The notes: generated by a model from the sequence alone, not told the origin. DNA of 38,975 bases from an uncultured Bacteroidales bacterium (GCA_902801425.1 CADCIQ010000013.1:1-38975), one strand, 5' to 3'; positions 25,986 through 33,485 are shown, numbered from the stretch's first letter. Program-made: numbers and translations.

Positions 25986-27653
25986 TCAGTTTAGAACCTC
26001 GAACTTGAGAATCCTGACGTCAATCAAAGGACGACTCAAGCCGTCGGTTTCTGTCTGCTGAATCTTTTCCACCACATCAAGACCGCTTACGACTTGACCG
26101 AAGACGGTATAGCCTCCGTCAAGCCAAGGAGTACCACTCTGCTGATAGCCTTCGTAATATTCAAGACATTCCTTGTAAGGGTTCTTACCCTTCTGCACAG
26201 GCCATTTGCCCCATGTGATGTAGAATTGAGATGTAGAACTCTTGAACTGCGGATTCTGTTCATCACCATCACGCGCTGCACACAGAGCACCACGCTTATG
26301 GAAGAACTGAGGATATAATATCTCTGCATCAATATGCTCCTCACCATTCTCGCCCGGAACCACCGAACTGCCGAGCGGTGTAGGATTCTCCACGGATGTG
26401 TATGTGGCAGTCTTGGAATCAGGATCACCACCCTGAATCATGAAGTCCTTTATCACACGATGGAAGAGCGTGGAATCAAGTGCGCCACTCTTTGCCAGAC
26501 GCAGGAAGTTGTCACGATGCTTTGGGGTCTCGTTATACAATTCAACAACGATGTCGCCCTCAGTTGTTTGCAACTTGACAAGCTTACGGTCATACAACTT
26601 AGCCAAATCCATCCTACCCTCACGAATCTGCTCATCGAGCAAGGCTCTCATTATGGCTGTTGGCTTTCCTTCCTCGGAAAAAGCACCGAGATTATATTGC
26701 GACGGACGACATTCAGGTTCCCAGTAGAACACGCCCTTGCAATGCCCCTTGGTGTCGTTCTTCATCCTGCGGATAAGCTCTGCATACTGCTCCCTACCCT
26801 GCTCCATCACCCAAGGTTTCTTCTCGTCAACCTCATATCCTGTCTCGACAATCATCACGTCAGTACCGTATTTCTCGCTCACCTTGCGGATATTCTTCAT
26901 ACAGTCGTAAATTGTCATAACGGCATTCGACTCTTTTCCAGACTTCATTGCCCAATAAGGATAGAGAGACATACCGATGATATCCCACTTGGCCCCATTC
27001 TCCTTCAGAGCCTCAAGATTACGGTTGTAAAGGCTACTGTCAAAGCCATTGTCAAGATGAACTATCACCTTTGCATCAGGGAATACCGCCTTAACGGCAT
27101 CATATCCAGCAGCAAAGAATCCTGCATATTGCTTTGGGTTCTGATCAAGTTTTCCAAGAGGCCAGAGCATACCGTTGCTCGTCTCATTGCCCACCTGAAC
27201 CCATTTAGGGGTTATACCATTATCCTTCAGAAGAGTAAGCACCTCGTTGGTATGGGTAGCCAATGCAGCGGTCATCTTCTTGAACGAGAGCTTTTCCCAT
27301 GCCTTCGGAATATTCTGCTTGCCGGGATCAGCCCACCAGTCGCTATAGTGGAAATCCACCATAACCTCCATACCAAGTTCCTTGGCACGCTTCGCCTTTG
27401 CCAACAAATCCTCTTTGTTGCACCAGTTTTCATGCTCCGAAGGATCAACCCACACACGCAAGCGGATGGCATTCATGCCCATCTCCTTCATCAGGGCAGT
27501 ACATTCACGCTCCTCACCTTTCCAATTGTATAGTTTTCTACCCTTGCTCTCCAGTTCAGTCTTCCAACTGATGTCCGCACCAAGATAGAAATCCTGTGCG
27601 AAGCCTGTAAGAGCCATAAAAGCAAGAGATATAACAGCTAATGTTCTTTTCAT
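25986..27653 (-). CDS. Fusion of GH53 endo-beta-1,4-galactanase and cyclophilin-type peptidyl-prolyl isomerase
   Basis: From the ATG at 27653 the protein has 555 residues. Signal peptide: 1-19, cleaved before QDFYLG. GH53 domain: about 21-345, with the acid/base Glu157 in VQVGNETSNG and nucleophile Glu270 in MIVETGYE, both in expected places, so cleavage of beta-1,4-galactan side chains of pectin is likely. Cyclophilin domain: about 357-555, with VKLQTTEGDIVVELY, FHRVIKDFMIQGGDP (His398, Arg399, Gln407) and SQFYITWG, apparently complete. The frame is continuous across the joint (about 345-356) with no sign of a lost stop. An upstream start at 27716 overlaps queH and puts 21 residues before the signal peptide, so it is not used. 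Confidence 0.88.
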   Translation of the reverse strand: MKRTLAVISLAFMALTGFAQDFYLGADISWKTELESKGRKLYNWKGEERECTALMKEMGMNAIRLRVWVDPSEHENWCNKEDLLAKAKRAKELGMEVMVDFHYSDWWADPGKQNIPKAWEKLSFKKMTAALATHTNEVLTLLKDNGITPKWVQVGNETSNGMLWPLGKLDQNPKQYAGFFAAGYDAVKAVFPDAKVIVHLDNGFDSSLYNRNLEALKENGAKWDIIGMSLYPYWAMKSGKESNAVMTIYDCMKNIRKVSEKYGTDVMIVETGYEVDEKKPWVMEQGREQYAELIRRMKNDTKGHCKGVFYWEPECRPSQYNLGAFSEEGKPTAIMRALLDEQIREGRMDLAKLYDRKLVKLQTTEGDIVVELYNETPKHRDNFLRLAKSGALDSTLFHRVIKDFMIQGGDPDSKTATYTSVENPTPLGSSVVPGENGEEHIDAEILYPQFFHKRGALCAARDGDEQNPQFKSSTSQFYITWGKWPVQKGKNPYKECLEYYEGYQQSGTPWLDGGYTVFGQVVSGLDVVEKIQQTETDGLSRPLIDVRILKFEVLN

Positions 27654-27667
27654 ATTCTTTACACTTT

Positions 27668-28231
27668 CTACTTTACACTTTCCTCTAATTTCTCTTTTCG
27701 TATGCTGAACTCGCAACCGCAGTATAGCTGATTGTAGAAACCGTTTTCCTTCAGCAGTTCATTACGCCGCTGCTGCAAGCCTCCTTTTCGCCAGTTACGG
27801 TCATCGAAGGTCACACCTCCCACCTGTTCAGCAGCCCAAGCACCAGCCTCGTTTATCTGGTCGAGAGATTTCCAACGGCTTGATGCAAGCGTGGTGGTAA
27901 ACTCTGCAATACCCAGTTCCTTGCACTTCTCCGCAGTTCTGAGCAAGCGAATCTTGAAGCACTCAAGGCAACGCTTTCCGCGCTCAGGCTCATTCTCCAT
28001 GCCCTTGATTTTGCAAAGCCACACCTCGTGATTGTAGTCATCATCAATAATGGTGATACCAAGCTTTTCCGCATATCGTGTTATCTCGTTCTTCCTTATG
28101 AGATATTCCTCCTCGGGGAAGATATTCGGATTGCAGTAGAACAGCGTAGGACGAACATCATTGGCAAGCATCCACTCAAGAATGGCACTTGAACAAGGGG
28201 CACAGCAGCAATGTAGTAAAACGTCTTTCAT
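27668..28231 (-). CDS. queH: Epoxyqueuosine reductase QueH
   Basis: This 187-residue cytoplasmic enzyme (former DUF208) reduces epoxyqueuosine to queuosine in tRNA wobble position 34, replacing the cobalamin-dependent QueG. Fe-S and active-site Cys are all present: LHCCCAPC (Cys8-10, Cys13), RCLECF (Cys88, Cys91) and YCGCEFS (Cys171, Cys173). It has a perfect promoter and a 14-bp gap to the GH53 fusion gene, so the two are probably co-transcribed, with no evident functional link. Confidence 0.93.
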   Translation of the reverse strand: MKDVLLHCCCAPCSSAILEWMLANDVRPTLFYCNPNIFPEEEYLIRKNEITRYAEKLGITIIDDDYNHEVWLCKIKGMENEPERGKRCLECFKIRLLRTAEKCKELGIAEFTTTLASSRWKSLDQINEAGAWAAEQVGGVTFDDRNWRKGGLQQRRNELLKENGFYNQLYCGCEFSIRKEKLEESVK

Positions 28232-28268
28232 ATCGTGAGTTATTTACTGAAGTTCGGAAGTTATGATT

Positions 28269-28282
28269 GAGCCCTCGGGCTC
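28269..28282 (-). other. Short hairpin in the queH leader
   Basis: GAGCC and GGCTC flank a 4-nt loop in the roughly 55-nt leader. It is very stable for its size, but it does not fit the preQ1 riboswitch patterns I know. Confidence 0.35.
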
Positions 28283-28293
28283 GTTGTCGATTA

Positions 28294-28325
28294 CAAAATT
28301 ACAACAATTTTTTCATACATCCAAA
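28294..28325 (-). promoter_or_regulatory. Promoter of queH and the GH53-cyclophilin gene
   Basis: On the minus strand TTTG (28322-28325), 20 nt, TAATTTTG (28294-28301), a perfect consensus. Predicted transcript start is near 28288. Confidence 0.75.
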
Positions 28326-28341
28326 TTTTTTCTACATGTGC

Positions 28342-28420
28342 ATAATTAGTGTGGTAAATTTTATAATTAGTGTGGTAATTCTGAAGGCATAAATTGTCAC
28401 TATGAGCAACCACACTTAAT
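28342..28420. repeat. Operator-like repeats upstream of the queH promoter
   Basis: ATAATTAGTGTGGTAA occurs at 28342-28357 and again at 28363-28378, 21 bp apart, about two turns of B-DNA. A nearly inverted copy, ACCACACTTAAT, is at 28409-28420. They lie just beyond the -33 box of the queH promoter, suitable for a regulator, but this is inference. Confidence 0.45.
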
Positions 28421-28458
28421 TTTGAACGGAAATTCGCAATCAGCCCATAAACACATCA

Positions 28459-28609
28459 GTAACAAGTAACGGGTAACAATAAGGAAATTGGTGAAAAGTG
28501 GACAGCCTATTTTATAATATCTATATATAATAAGGTATATAAACTCCTTAGAAGATTTCAGTAAAATCAGGGCTCACAAAAATCCTTATTGTTACCTGTT
28601 ACTTGTTAC
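28459..28609. repeat. 151-bp element with 27-bp terminal inverted repeats
   Basis: The left end (28459-28485) begins GTAACAAGTAACGGGTAAC and the right end (28583-28609) is its reverse complement with one difference. Inside are 97 bp of AT-rich sequence with no ORF. The ends contain a heptad-like GTAACAA/GTAACRG/GTAACAA series. No target duplication is evident. Two more copies of the end sequence occur at 29024-29072 and 30987-31035. Confidence 0.6.
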
Positions 28610-28628
28610 CAATGCAGATTTTTAGTGC

Positions 28629-28775
28629 ATGAGGATGTCCTTCAATAGTGCAGCCCTATCACCACATAATACTGATAATAAAGCGGTTAAGAATATCAAC
28701 ATAGATAAGGCTGAGGCAATCCACGATAACAACGAGGTAACATCAAGTGCATTCCTTGGCAGAATTGGTGGTTAA
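28629..28775 (+). CDS. Possible 48-residue peptide gene
   Basis: An ORF with ATG at 28629 encodes 48 residues starting MRMSFNSAALSPHNTDNKAV and ending TSSAFLGRIGG. Codon use looks more like that of coding DNA than the AT-rich surroundings. No promoter or ribosome binding site is seen. It ends in Gly-Gly exactly at the stop, which recalls a double-glycine leader without its core, but this could be coincidence; it may be a fragment of a lost gene. Confidence 0.3.
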   Translation: MRMSFNSAALSPHNTDNKAVKNINIDKAEAIHDNNEVTSSAFLGRIGG

Positions 28776-28840
28776 GAAATCATGCAAAAACCGCTGATTT
28801 CCCTTCAATTCCGTCATGCGCCTTTCCCTCTGTCTTTTAT

Positions 28841-29023
28841 TGTGACTCTTATGTGAGTCCTATGTAACTCCTATGTGACTCCCATGTAAGTCCCATTTTC
28901 CTTCGCTATAGAATAGGCGAAATAGCGAAGGCAGAGCGAAGGCAGAACGAAGGCAGAACGGATTTACAACGGATTTACAACGGATTTACAACGGAGGAAG
29001 AACTAAGCAACATCGAAGGAACC
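28841..29023. repeat. 11-nt periodic array B
   Basis: Five units in succession read TGTGACTCTTA, TGTGAGTCCTA, TGTAACTCCTA, TGTGACTCCCA and TGTAAGTCCCA (28841-28895). After a 29-nt gap, units of 11 resume at 28925: GCGAAGGCAGA twice, ACGAAGGCAGA, ACGGATTTACA three times, ACGGAGGAAGA, ACTAAGCAACA and TCGAAGGAACC, ending at 29023. CG steps recur every 11 nt from 28926 to 28992 and again at 29014. The unit sequence changes stepwise while the period stays constant. It runs straight into the 49-bp repeat at 29024. Confidence 0.85.
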
Positions 29024-29072
29024 ATCGGTAACAAGTAACAGGTAACAATAAGGAAAATAGTGTGCAAGTAAT
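29024..29072 (+). repeat. 49-bp direct repeat, copy 1
   Basis: It begins ATCGGTAACAAGTAACAGG and ends GTGTGCAAGTAAT. It is identical to 30987-31035 except for one base, 1963 bp away. The two copies flank the frameshifted thioredoxin-like gene. The first half is the end sequence of the 28459-28609 element. Confidence 0.85.
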
Positions 29073-29176
29073 TCATCTCACAAGGATGGAAAATGGGAAA
29101 TAGTTAATGGTGATGTGCAGAAGGCATCATAGGGCAAAAAAATCGAGAAAAAAATAGTTCTATACACCAGACAACT

Positions 29177-29208
29177 ATTGCAGGATTCAAAGAAAATTTG
29201 TAACTTTG
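29177..29208 (+). promoter_or_regulatory. Promoter of the thioredoxin-like gene
   Basis: ATTG (29177-29180), 20 nt, TAACTTTG (29201-29208), one mismatch from consensus. The leader is about 110 nt and contains AGGTGG/CCACCT as a small hairpin shortly before the ATG. Confidence 0.6.
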
Positions 29209-29322
29209 CACACAGTTTGATCTTTGGCGGTTGGTTCACGCTGTTCACGGCAAAAAGATTATTCCGACAGTAAAAACGTTTAAGGTGGATGCCCACCTAT
29301 TTAACCTAAAACTAAAACAATA

Positions 29323-29901
29323 ATGAGAAAACTGACATTGTGTTTAAGTGTATTGCTCATGCTTCTTATACCTATGGGCATGGTGGCAAAGAAGAAAGTA
29401 ACAAAACCTGAAATTCCCCAATTGCAAAACTTTCCAAGCTCTACGTTAAGTGAATATCGTCTTCATGCAGGTGAGGCGGTGTTTAGAGGTAAGCTGATTA
29501 ATTTCCCTAAAGAAGTGATGGATGCTTCTGAAGAGGGAAAGAAAGAGGCTTTTAAGATGCTTGCCGACATATTAAATAGTAAGGGGATTACTATGTATAT
29601 TCGTGATGCAGTTCTCAACACGGAAAAAGTGCGTGCTATTACCTTTAATGACGACTGCACTTTCGACATGAAAATACAACTACCTCATCCTATGTTCGTT
29701 AATTTAGCACCCATACGCAATATTTTTATGTGCCCAGGTGACACCATCGATTTTGTTATAAATCTAACTGCAAAGAATAAGGAAGAAACTCGTATTATAC
29801 AGGCCACAGGACTCTCTGGAGAAGTAAACAGAATCGTGGAAGAGGTAGAAAAAAATATACTAAATTTGACCAGAGTTCGACATTTCGATTGGAGAATGTA
29901 A
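29323..29901 (+). CDS. 5' part of a frameshifted thioredoxin-like lipoprotein/secreted gene
   Basis: This frame gives 192 residues: signal peptide (1-22, MGMVAKKK at the cleavage region), then a beta-rich domain (about 40-165) of the kind preceding thioredoxin folds in Bacteroidota TlpA-like proteins (for example VFRGKLINFPKE, TFDMKIQLPHPM, MCPGDTIDFVINL). The last about 15 residues are out of frame. A run of seven A (29849-29855) lies where the frame changes; a -1 shift there joins residue 177 to the next frame, giving a continuous protein of about 544 residues with GEVNRIVEEVEK followed by KYTKFDQSSTFRLENV. Confidence 0.75.
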   Translation: MRKLTLCLSVLLMLLIPMGMVAKKKVTKPEIPQLQNFPSSTLSEYRLHAGEAVFRGKLINFPKEVMDASEEGKKEAFKMLADILNSKGITMYIRDAVLNTEKVRAITFNDDCTFDMKIQLPHPMFVNLAPIRNIFMCPGDTIDFVINLTAKNKEETRIIQATGLSGEVNRIVEEVEKNILNLTRVRHFDWRM

Positions 29902-30956
29902 ATCAGATGGATTCGTTAATGGAGTGGCGTAATCAGCAATTAGCTCGTTTAGATAGCATGGTCATAAAGATGAATGCAGGATTACCTGAATTGCAGGGAT
30001 GTTCTCCACTTGCATCAGATATCGTACGCTCTTATATTCTGTTTCAATATGGAGAGCAAATAATTCGTTCTGGTGATACAGACTTTGTACAAAATGATTT
30101 AGATTCAGAAAAAACAGAGGCTTTCATGCGTCGATATTTTGATTTTATAGCCCCTCGAGAGAAATACCTGTTCAACAATCCAATGATGATGATTGCAGCA
30201 GAAGATGGTTATGTCAATGACACACATTTCTTTATGTTCTTTCGACCAATCTTTGCGGGAGCAAGAACATACTACCCATATATGTATTGGCCAGAGATGG
30301 CAAGCGAGGAAGAAAATTTAACTACTAAACGTACAAAGATTGCTAATGGAATAAAAAAGGTTTCAGAAATGTACAATATAAGTACAAATAGCCTGATGCT
30401 ACAGACTTGTTTGATGCGCGATGTATTCCATGAACAGAAAGGCTATAAATGCGATTATGACATATTTGCGGAAGAGGTTGCTGCTATCATACCATACATA
30501 ACAGATCCTGATCTTGCACGCTTTACCACTATTGCCTATCGTGAACGAGTAAAGAAGGGTGAAGCAAGTGTTGCAGAAGACAAACTGCTTACGAAAGGCG
30601 ATTCTATATTCCATCGTATCATTTCTCCTTACAAAGGAAATGTCCTCTCTATTGACTTTTGGGAAATGAGTTGCGGTCCATGCCGTGCAGGAATGCTTCA
30701 GGACCGTGAAATGGTCGAGCGGCTAAAAGATCAGCCTATAAAGTTTATCTATCTCACAAATGATGATCCAGAGAAATGTAATAAGTGGATGGAGGAAAAC
30801 AATATCAAGGGTGAGCATATGTTTATTAGCCGAAAAGAGTGGAGCCATTTGAAGGAAAAATTCAGCTTTAACGGAATTCCATTCCATGTGTATGTTGACA
30901 AGCAAGGCAAAATACGTGACATCGAACAAAGTGTAGAGGAATTGCTCAACGAGTAG
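29889..30956 (+). CDS. 3' part of the frameshifted gene: thioredoxin-like domain
   Basis: The longest readable part starts with TTG at 29889, but the frame is open back to 29853, so this is a continuation rather than a separate gene. It has a helical middle (about 1-240) and a C-terminal thioredoxin/TlpA fold (about 245-355) with the redox motif SCGPCR, followed by MVERLKDQPIKFIYLTNDD and a GIPFHVYVDKQGKI cis-Pro region. Such proteins act in the periplasm as disulfide or thiol-disulfide exchange factors. If the shift is a fixed mutation, only the N-terminal piece is made and the thioredoxin part is lost. Confidence 0.75.
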   Translation: MENVNQMDSLMEWRNQQLARLDSMVIKMNAGLPELQGCSPLASDIVRSYILFQYGEQIIRSGDTDFVQNDLDSEKTEAFMRRYFDFIAPREKYLFNNPMMMIAAEDGYVNDTHFFMFFRPIFAGARTYYPYMYWPEMASEEENLTTKRTKIANGIKKVSEMYNISTNSLMLQTCLMRDVFHEQKGYKCDYDIFAEEVAAIIPYITDPDLARFTTIAYRERVKKGEASVAEDKLLTKGDSIFHRIISPYKGNVLSIDFWEMSCGPCRAGMLQDREMVERLKDQPIKFIYLTNDDPEKCNKWMEENNIKGEHMFISRKEWSHLKEKFSFNGIPFHVYVDKQGKIRDIEQSVEELLNE

Positions 30957-30986
30957 TCATACAACCATCTCATTACTTAACGCATT

Positions 30987-31035
30987 ATCGGTAACAAGTA
31001 ACAGGTAACAATAAGAAAAATAGTGTGCAAGTAAT
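30987..31035 (+). repeat. 49-bp direct repeat, copy 2
   Basis: Matches 29024-29072 with one substitution (AAGAAAAA for AAGGAAAA). It lies 30 bp after the stop of the thioredoxin-like gene. Confidence 0.85.
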
Positions 31036-31067
31036 CCGTTTGCTCTCTATCGCATTCATTAAAGAAA

Positions 31068-31102
31068 TTGCCGTCTGCTCATATAAACTGAACAGACGGC
31101 AA
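31068..31102. terminator. Terminator between convergent genes, at the end of the EF-G2 gene
   Basis: TTGCCGTCTG (31068-31077) pairs perfectly with CAGACGGCAA (31093-31102) around 15 nt. On the minus strand it is followed by TTTCTTTAAT, about 40 nt beyond the EF-G2 stop. Confidence 0.75.
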
Positions 31103-31140
31103 ACTTTATACTTTATTCTTTATACTTTACACTCAACTCA

Positions 31141-33294
31141 CTATTCCTCTTCCTCAGCCTCATGCTCGGCAATGAGCTTCTGCTGGATGTCGTTAGGAAC
31201 AAGCTCGTAGGAAGCGAACTTTGTGGTGAATGATGCGCGTCCACCGGTGAGAGAACTCAACGCGATAGAATAGCTTGACAACTCCTTCAACGGAATCTTT
31301 GCCTGAAGCTTCTGATAGCCATTCTCTGAGTCCATACCCATGATGAGGGCACGACGACCCTGAAGGTCAGACATCACATCACCCATGCAGTCAGCAGGTA
31401 CATATACCTCGAGGTCATAGATAGGCTCAAGAATCTTTGGACCTGCATTCTTGAATGCCTCAGAGAACGCATTACGTGCAGCAAGCATGAATGAGAGTTC
31501 GTTAGAGTCAACAGGGTGCATCTTACCATCATATACGATTACACGAACATCACGAGCGTATGAGCCCGTCAGCGGACCACGTTCCATCTTCTCCATCACG
31601 CCCTTGAGGATTGCAGGCATGAAGCGCATATCAATAGCACCACCCACAACGGTATTGATGAATACGAGCTTACCGCCCCATTCCAACGGAACTTCCTCAC
31701 GAGATTTCACGTTGATCTTCACTTCCTGACCATTGAGCTTATATGTCGTTGGATCAGGCATTCCGTCTGCGTATGGCTCAACGATAAGATGAACCTCACC
31801 GAACTGACCTGCACCACCCGACTGCTTCTTATGACGATACTCAGCCTGAGCACTCTTGGTGATAGTCTCACGATATGGAATCTTAGGCTCGATGAATTCG
31901 ACCATAATCTTCTCATTATTCTCCAAACGCCACTTCAATGTGCGAAGGTGGAACTCACCCTGACCATGAACGATGACCTGACGAAGCTCCTTACTCTGCT
32001 CCACAACCCATGTTGGGTCTTCCTGTCGCATTCTTGTAAGCGCAGCCATCAGTTTCTCGGTTTCAGCCTCATTCTTTGCCTTGATAGCGCGAGAGAACTT
32101 AGGGTTAGGATATTTGATGAAGTCGAACCTGTTCTCGCTGTCCTTGCCATTGAGGGTATTGCCAGTCTTGACATCCTTCAGCTTAACTGCACAGCCGATA
32201 TCACCAGCCCTAAGCTCATCAACAGGCACACGGTTAGCACCTGCACATACATATATCTGACCGATACGCTCCTTTGAGCCACGATCCGCATTACTGAGAT
32301 CGTCACCAGGCTTGATGCAACCGCTCATAACCTTGAAATACTGAACCTCACCGATATGTGGCTCTACGCCTGTCTTGAAGAAATAAACAGACTCAGGTCC
32401 GTTAGCATCAATAGGCACTTCCTCACCACGAGTGTTGTGCACCTTCGGCATCTCGTCAACGAAAGGAACAACGTTGCCAAGGAACTCCATCAGACGGCGG
32501 ACACCCATGCTCTTCACCGCACATACGCAGAATACAGGGAAGATAGAACGGGTAACAAGTCCCTTGCGGATACCCTCACGCATCTCGTCCTCTGTCAGAG
32601 TCTCAGTCTCGAAGAACTTATCCATAAGTCCCTCGTCATTCTCAGCAGCAGCCTCCACGAGAGCCTTGTGCATCTCCATTGCCTTATCCATCTCCTCTGC
32701 AGGAATCTCCTCTATAGTAGGAGCACCGCCTTCAGGTCCCCATGAATACTTCTTCATCAACAGCACGTCGATGAGAGCGTTGAAGTTAGGACCTTCGTTA
32801 AGTGGATACTGGATAGGAACGACCTTGCTACCATATATTTCCTTCAGGCGATCCAAGCTATTGTTGAAATCGCATTTCTCGGAATCAAGCTGGTTAACAA
32901 GGAAGATAACAGGCTTCTTCAGCTTTTCGGTGTAACGGAAATGGTTCTGCGTACCTACCTCAGGACCATACTGACCATTAATAAGGAGTACGGCAGTATC
33001 GGTTACGTTGAGGGCTGTAAGGGCAGCACCCACGAAATCATCAGAACCAGGACAGTCAATGATGTTGAGCTTCTTATTATTCCATTCTACATTATATACG
33101 GTTGAGAACACTGAGTAGCCATATTCCTGCTCAACTGGGAAATAGTCAGAAACAGTGTTCTTTTGCGTTATACGACCGCGACGCTGGATTACACCAGCCT
33201 CATAAAGGAGAGACTCTGTAAGAGTGGTCTTACCAGAGCCGTCATTGCCAAGGAGGGCAATGTTCTTGATCTCATTTGTCTGATATACCTTCAT
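31141..33294 (-). CDS. EF-G paralogue lacking the catalytic switch-II histidine (EF-G2 type)
   Basis: This 717-residue translation factor has all five EF-G domains but a degenerate GTPase domain. The P-loop is GNDGSGKT (16-23), switch II is DCPGSDD (80-86), where canonical EF-G has DxPGH with the catalytic His, so Ser84 replaces it, and the guanine motif is NQLD (134-137) rather than NKMD. The rest is intact, including the domain IV region GGAGQFGEVHL and the C-terminal EGRRALIMGMDSE-like QGRRALIMGMD. A gut Bacteroides EF-G2 paralogue has been reported to work without GTPase activity and to be needed for gut colonisation; the Ser for His found here fits that group. Canonical fusA should lie elsewhere in the genome. 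Confidence 0.9.
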   Translation of the reverse strand: MKVYQTNEIKNIALLGNDGSGKTTLTESLLYEAGVIQRRGRITQKNTVSDYFPVEQEYGYSVFSTVYNVEWNNKKLNIIDCPGSDDFVGAALTALNVTDTAVLLINGQYGPEVGTQNHFRYTEKLKKPVIFLVNQLDSEKCDFNNSLDRLKEIYGSKVVPIQYPLNEGPNFNALIDVLLMKKYSWGPEGGAPTIEEIPAEEMDKAMEMHKALVEAAAENDEGLMDKFFETETLTEDEMREGIRKGLVTRSIFPVFCVCAVKSMGVRRLMEFLGNVVPFVDEMPKVHNTRGEEVPIDANGPESVYFFKTGVEPHIGEVQYFKVMSGCIKPGDDLSNADRGSKERIGQIYVCAGANRVPVDELRAGDIGCAVKLKDVKTGNTLNGKDSENRFDFIKYPNPKFSRAIKAKNEAETEKLMAALTRMRQEDPTWVVEQSKELRQVIVHGQGEFHLRTLKWRLENNEKIMVEFIEPKIPYRETITKSAQAEYRHKKQSGGAGQFGEVHLIVEPYADGMPDPTTYKLNGQEVKINVKSREEVPLEWGGKLVFINTVVGGAIDMRFMPAILKGVMEKMERGPLTGSYARDVRVIVYDGKMHPVDSNELSFMLAARNAFSEAFKNAGPKILEPIYDLEVYVPADCMGDVMSDLQGRRALIMGMDSENGYQKLQAKIPLKELSSYSIALSSLTGGRASFTTKFASYELVPNDIQQKLIAEHEAEEEE

Positions 33295-33376
33295 AGATTT
33301 TGTTGTTAAGGTGTTTAATAAATTTAGGAAAATCTTTTATTATTAGTTGGGAGGGGTTAATTCCCGAACTCGATTT

Positions 33377-33407
33377 CAAAAGTAATAATTGCAAACGATA
33401 CCACAAA
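33377..33407 (-). promoter_or_regulatory. Promoter of the EF-G2 gene
   Basis: On the minus strand TTTG (33404-33407), 19 nt, TACTTTTG (33377-33384). Predicted leader is about 75 nt, which is long for this window and could hold regulation under starvation; no structure is obvious. Confidence 0.65.
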
Positions 33408-33477
33408 ACTTTTTGGGCAAAAAGTATTTTTTTTTATATTTTTTTGACATTTCCTTTCGTTTTTGGCGGAAAATATG

Positions 33478-33485
33478 TATATTTG
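33478..33485 (+). promoter_or_regulatory. -7 element of hemW
   Basis: TATATTTG matches TAnnTTTG, 26 nt before the ATG at 33512. The upstream box is poor (TTTC at 19 nt). It rules out the longer ORF start at 33389. Confidence 0.5.

Larger units (their letters stand above)
28232..29322. other. 1.1-kb repeat-rich region between divergent genes
   Basis: In order it holds the queH promoter, two operator-like direct repeats, the 151-bp element with inverted ends, a possible 48-residue ORF, 11-nt array B, the first 49-bp direct repeat, and the promoter and leader of the thioredoxin-like gene. No long ORF, tRNA or insertion sequence is visible. Composition shifts sharply from AT-rich to mixed within the array. 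Confidence 0.8.

Noticed and set aside
26334-27533. 399-codon plus-strand ORF opposite the GH53-cyclophilin gene
   Set aside because: Antisense shadow: residues are His/Cys/Leu-rich, no start signals are seen, and the minus strand encodes clear domains.
28231-28290. preQ1 riboswitch in the queH leader
   Set aside because: There is a stable GAGCC/GGCTC hairpin, but no fit to the conserved preQ1-I loop and A-rich tail, and the leader is too short for the other preQ1 classes known to me.
29078-29296. 72-codon minus-strand ORF upstream of the thioredoxin-like gene
   Set aside because: It overlaps the promoter and leader of the opposite gene, with no coding bias or start signal.
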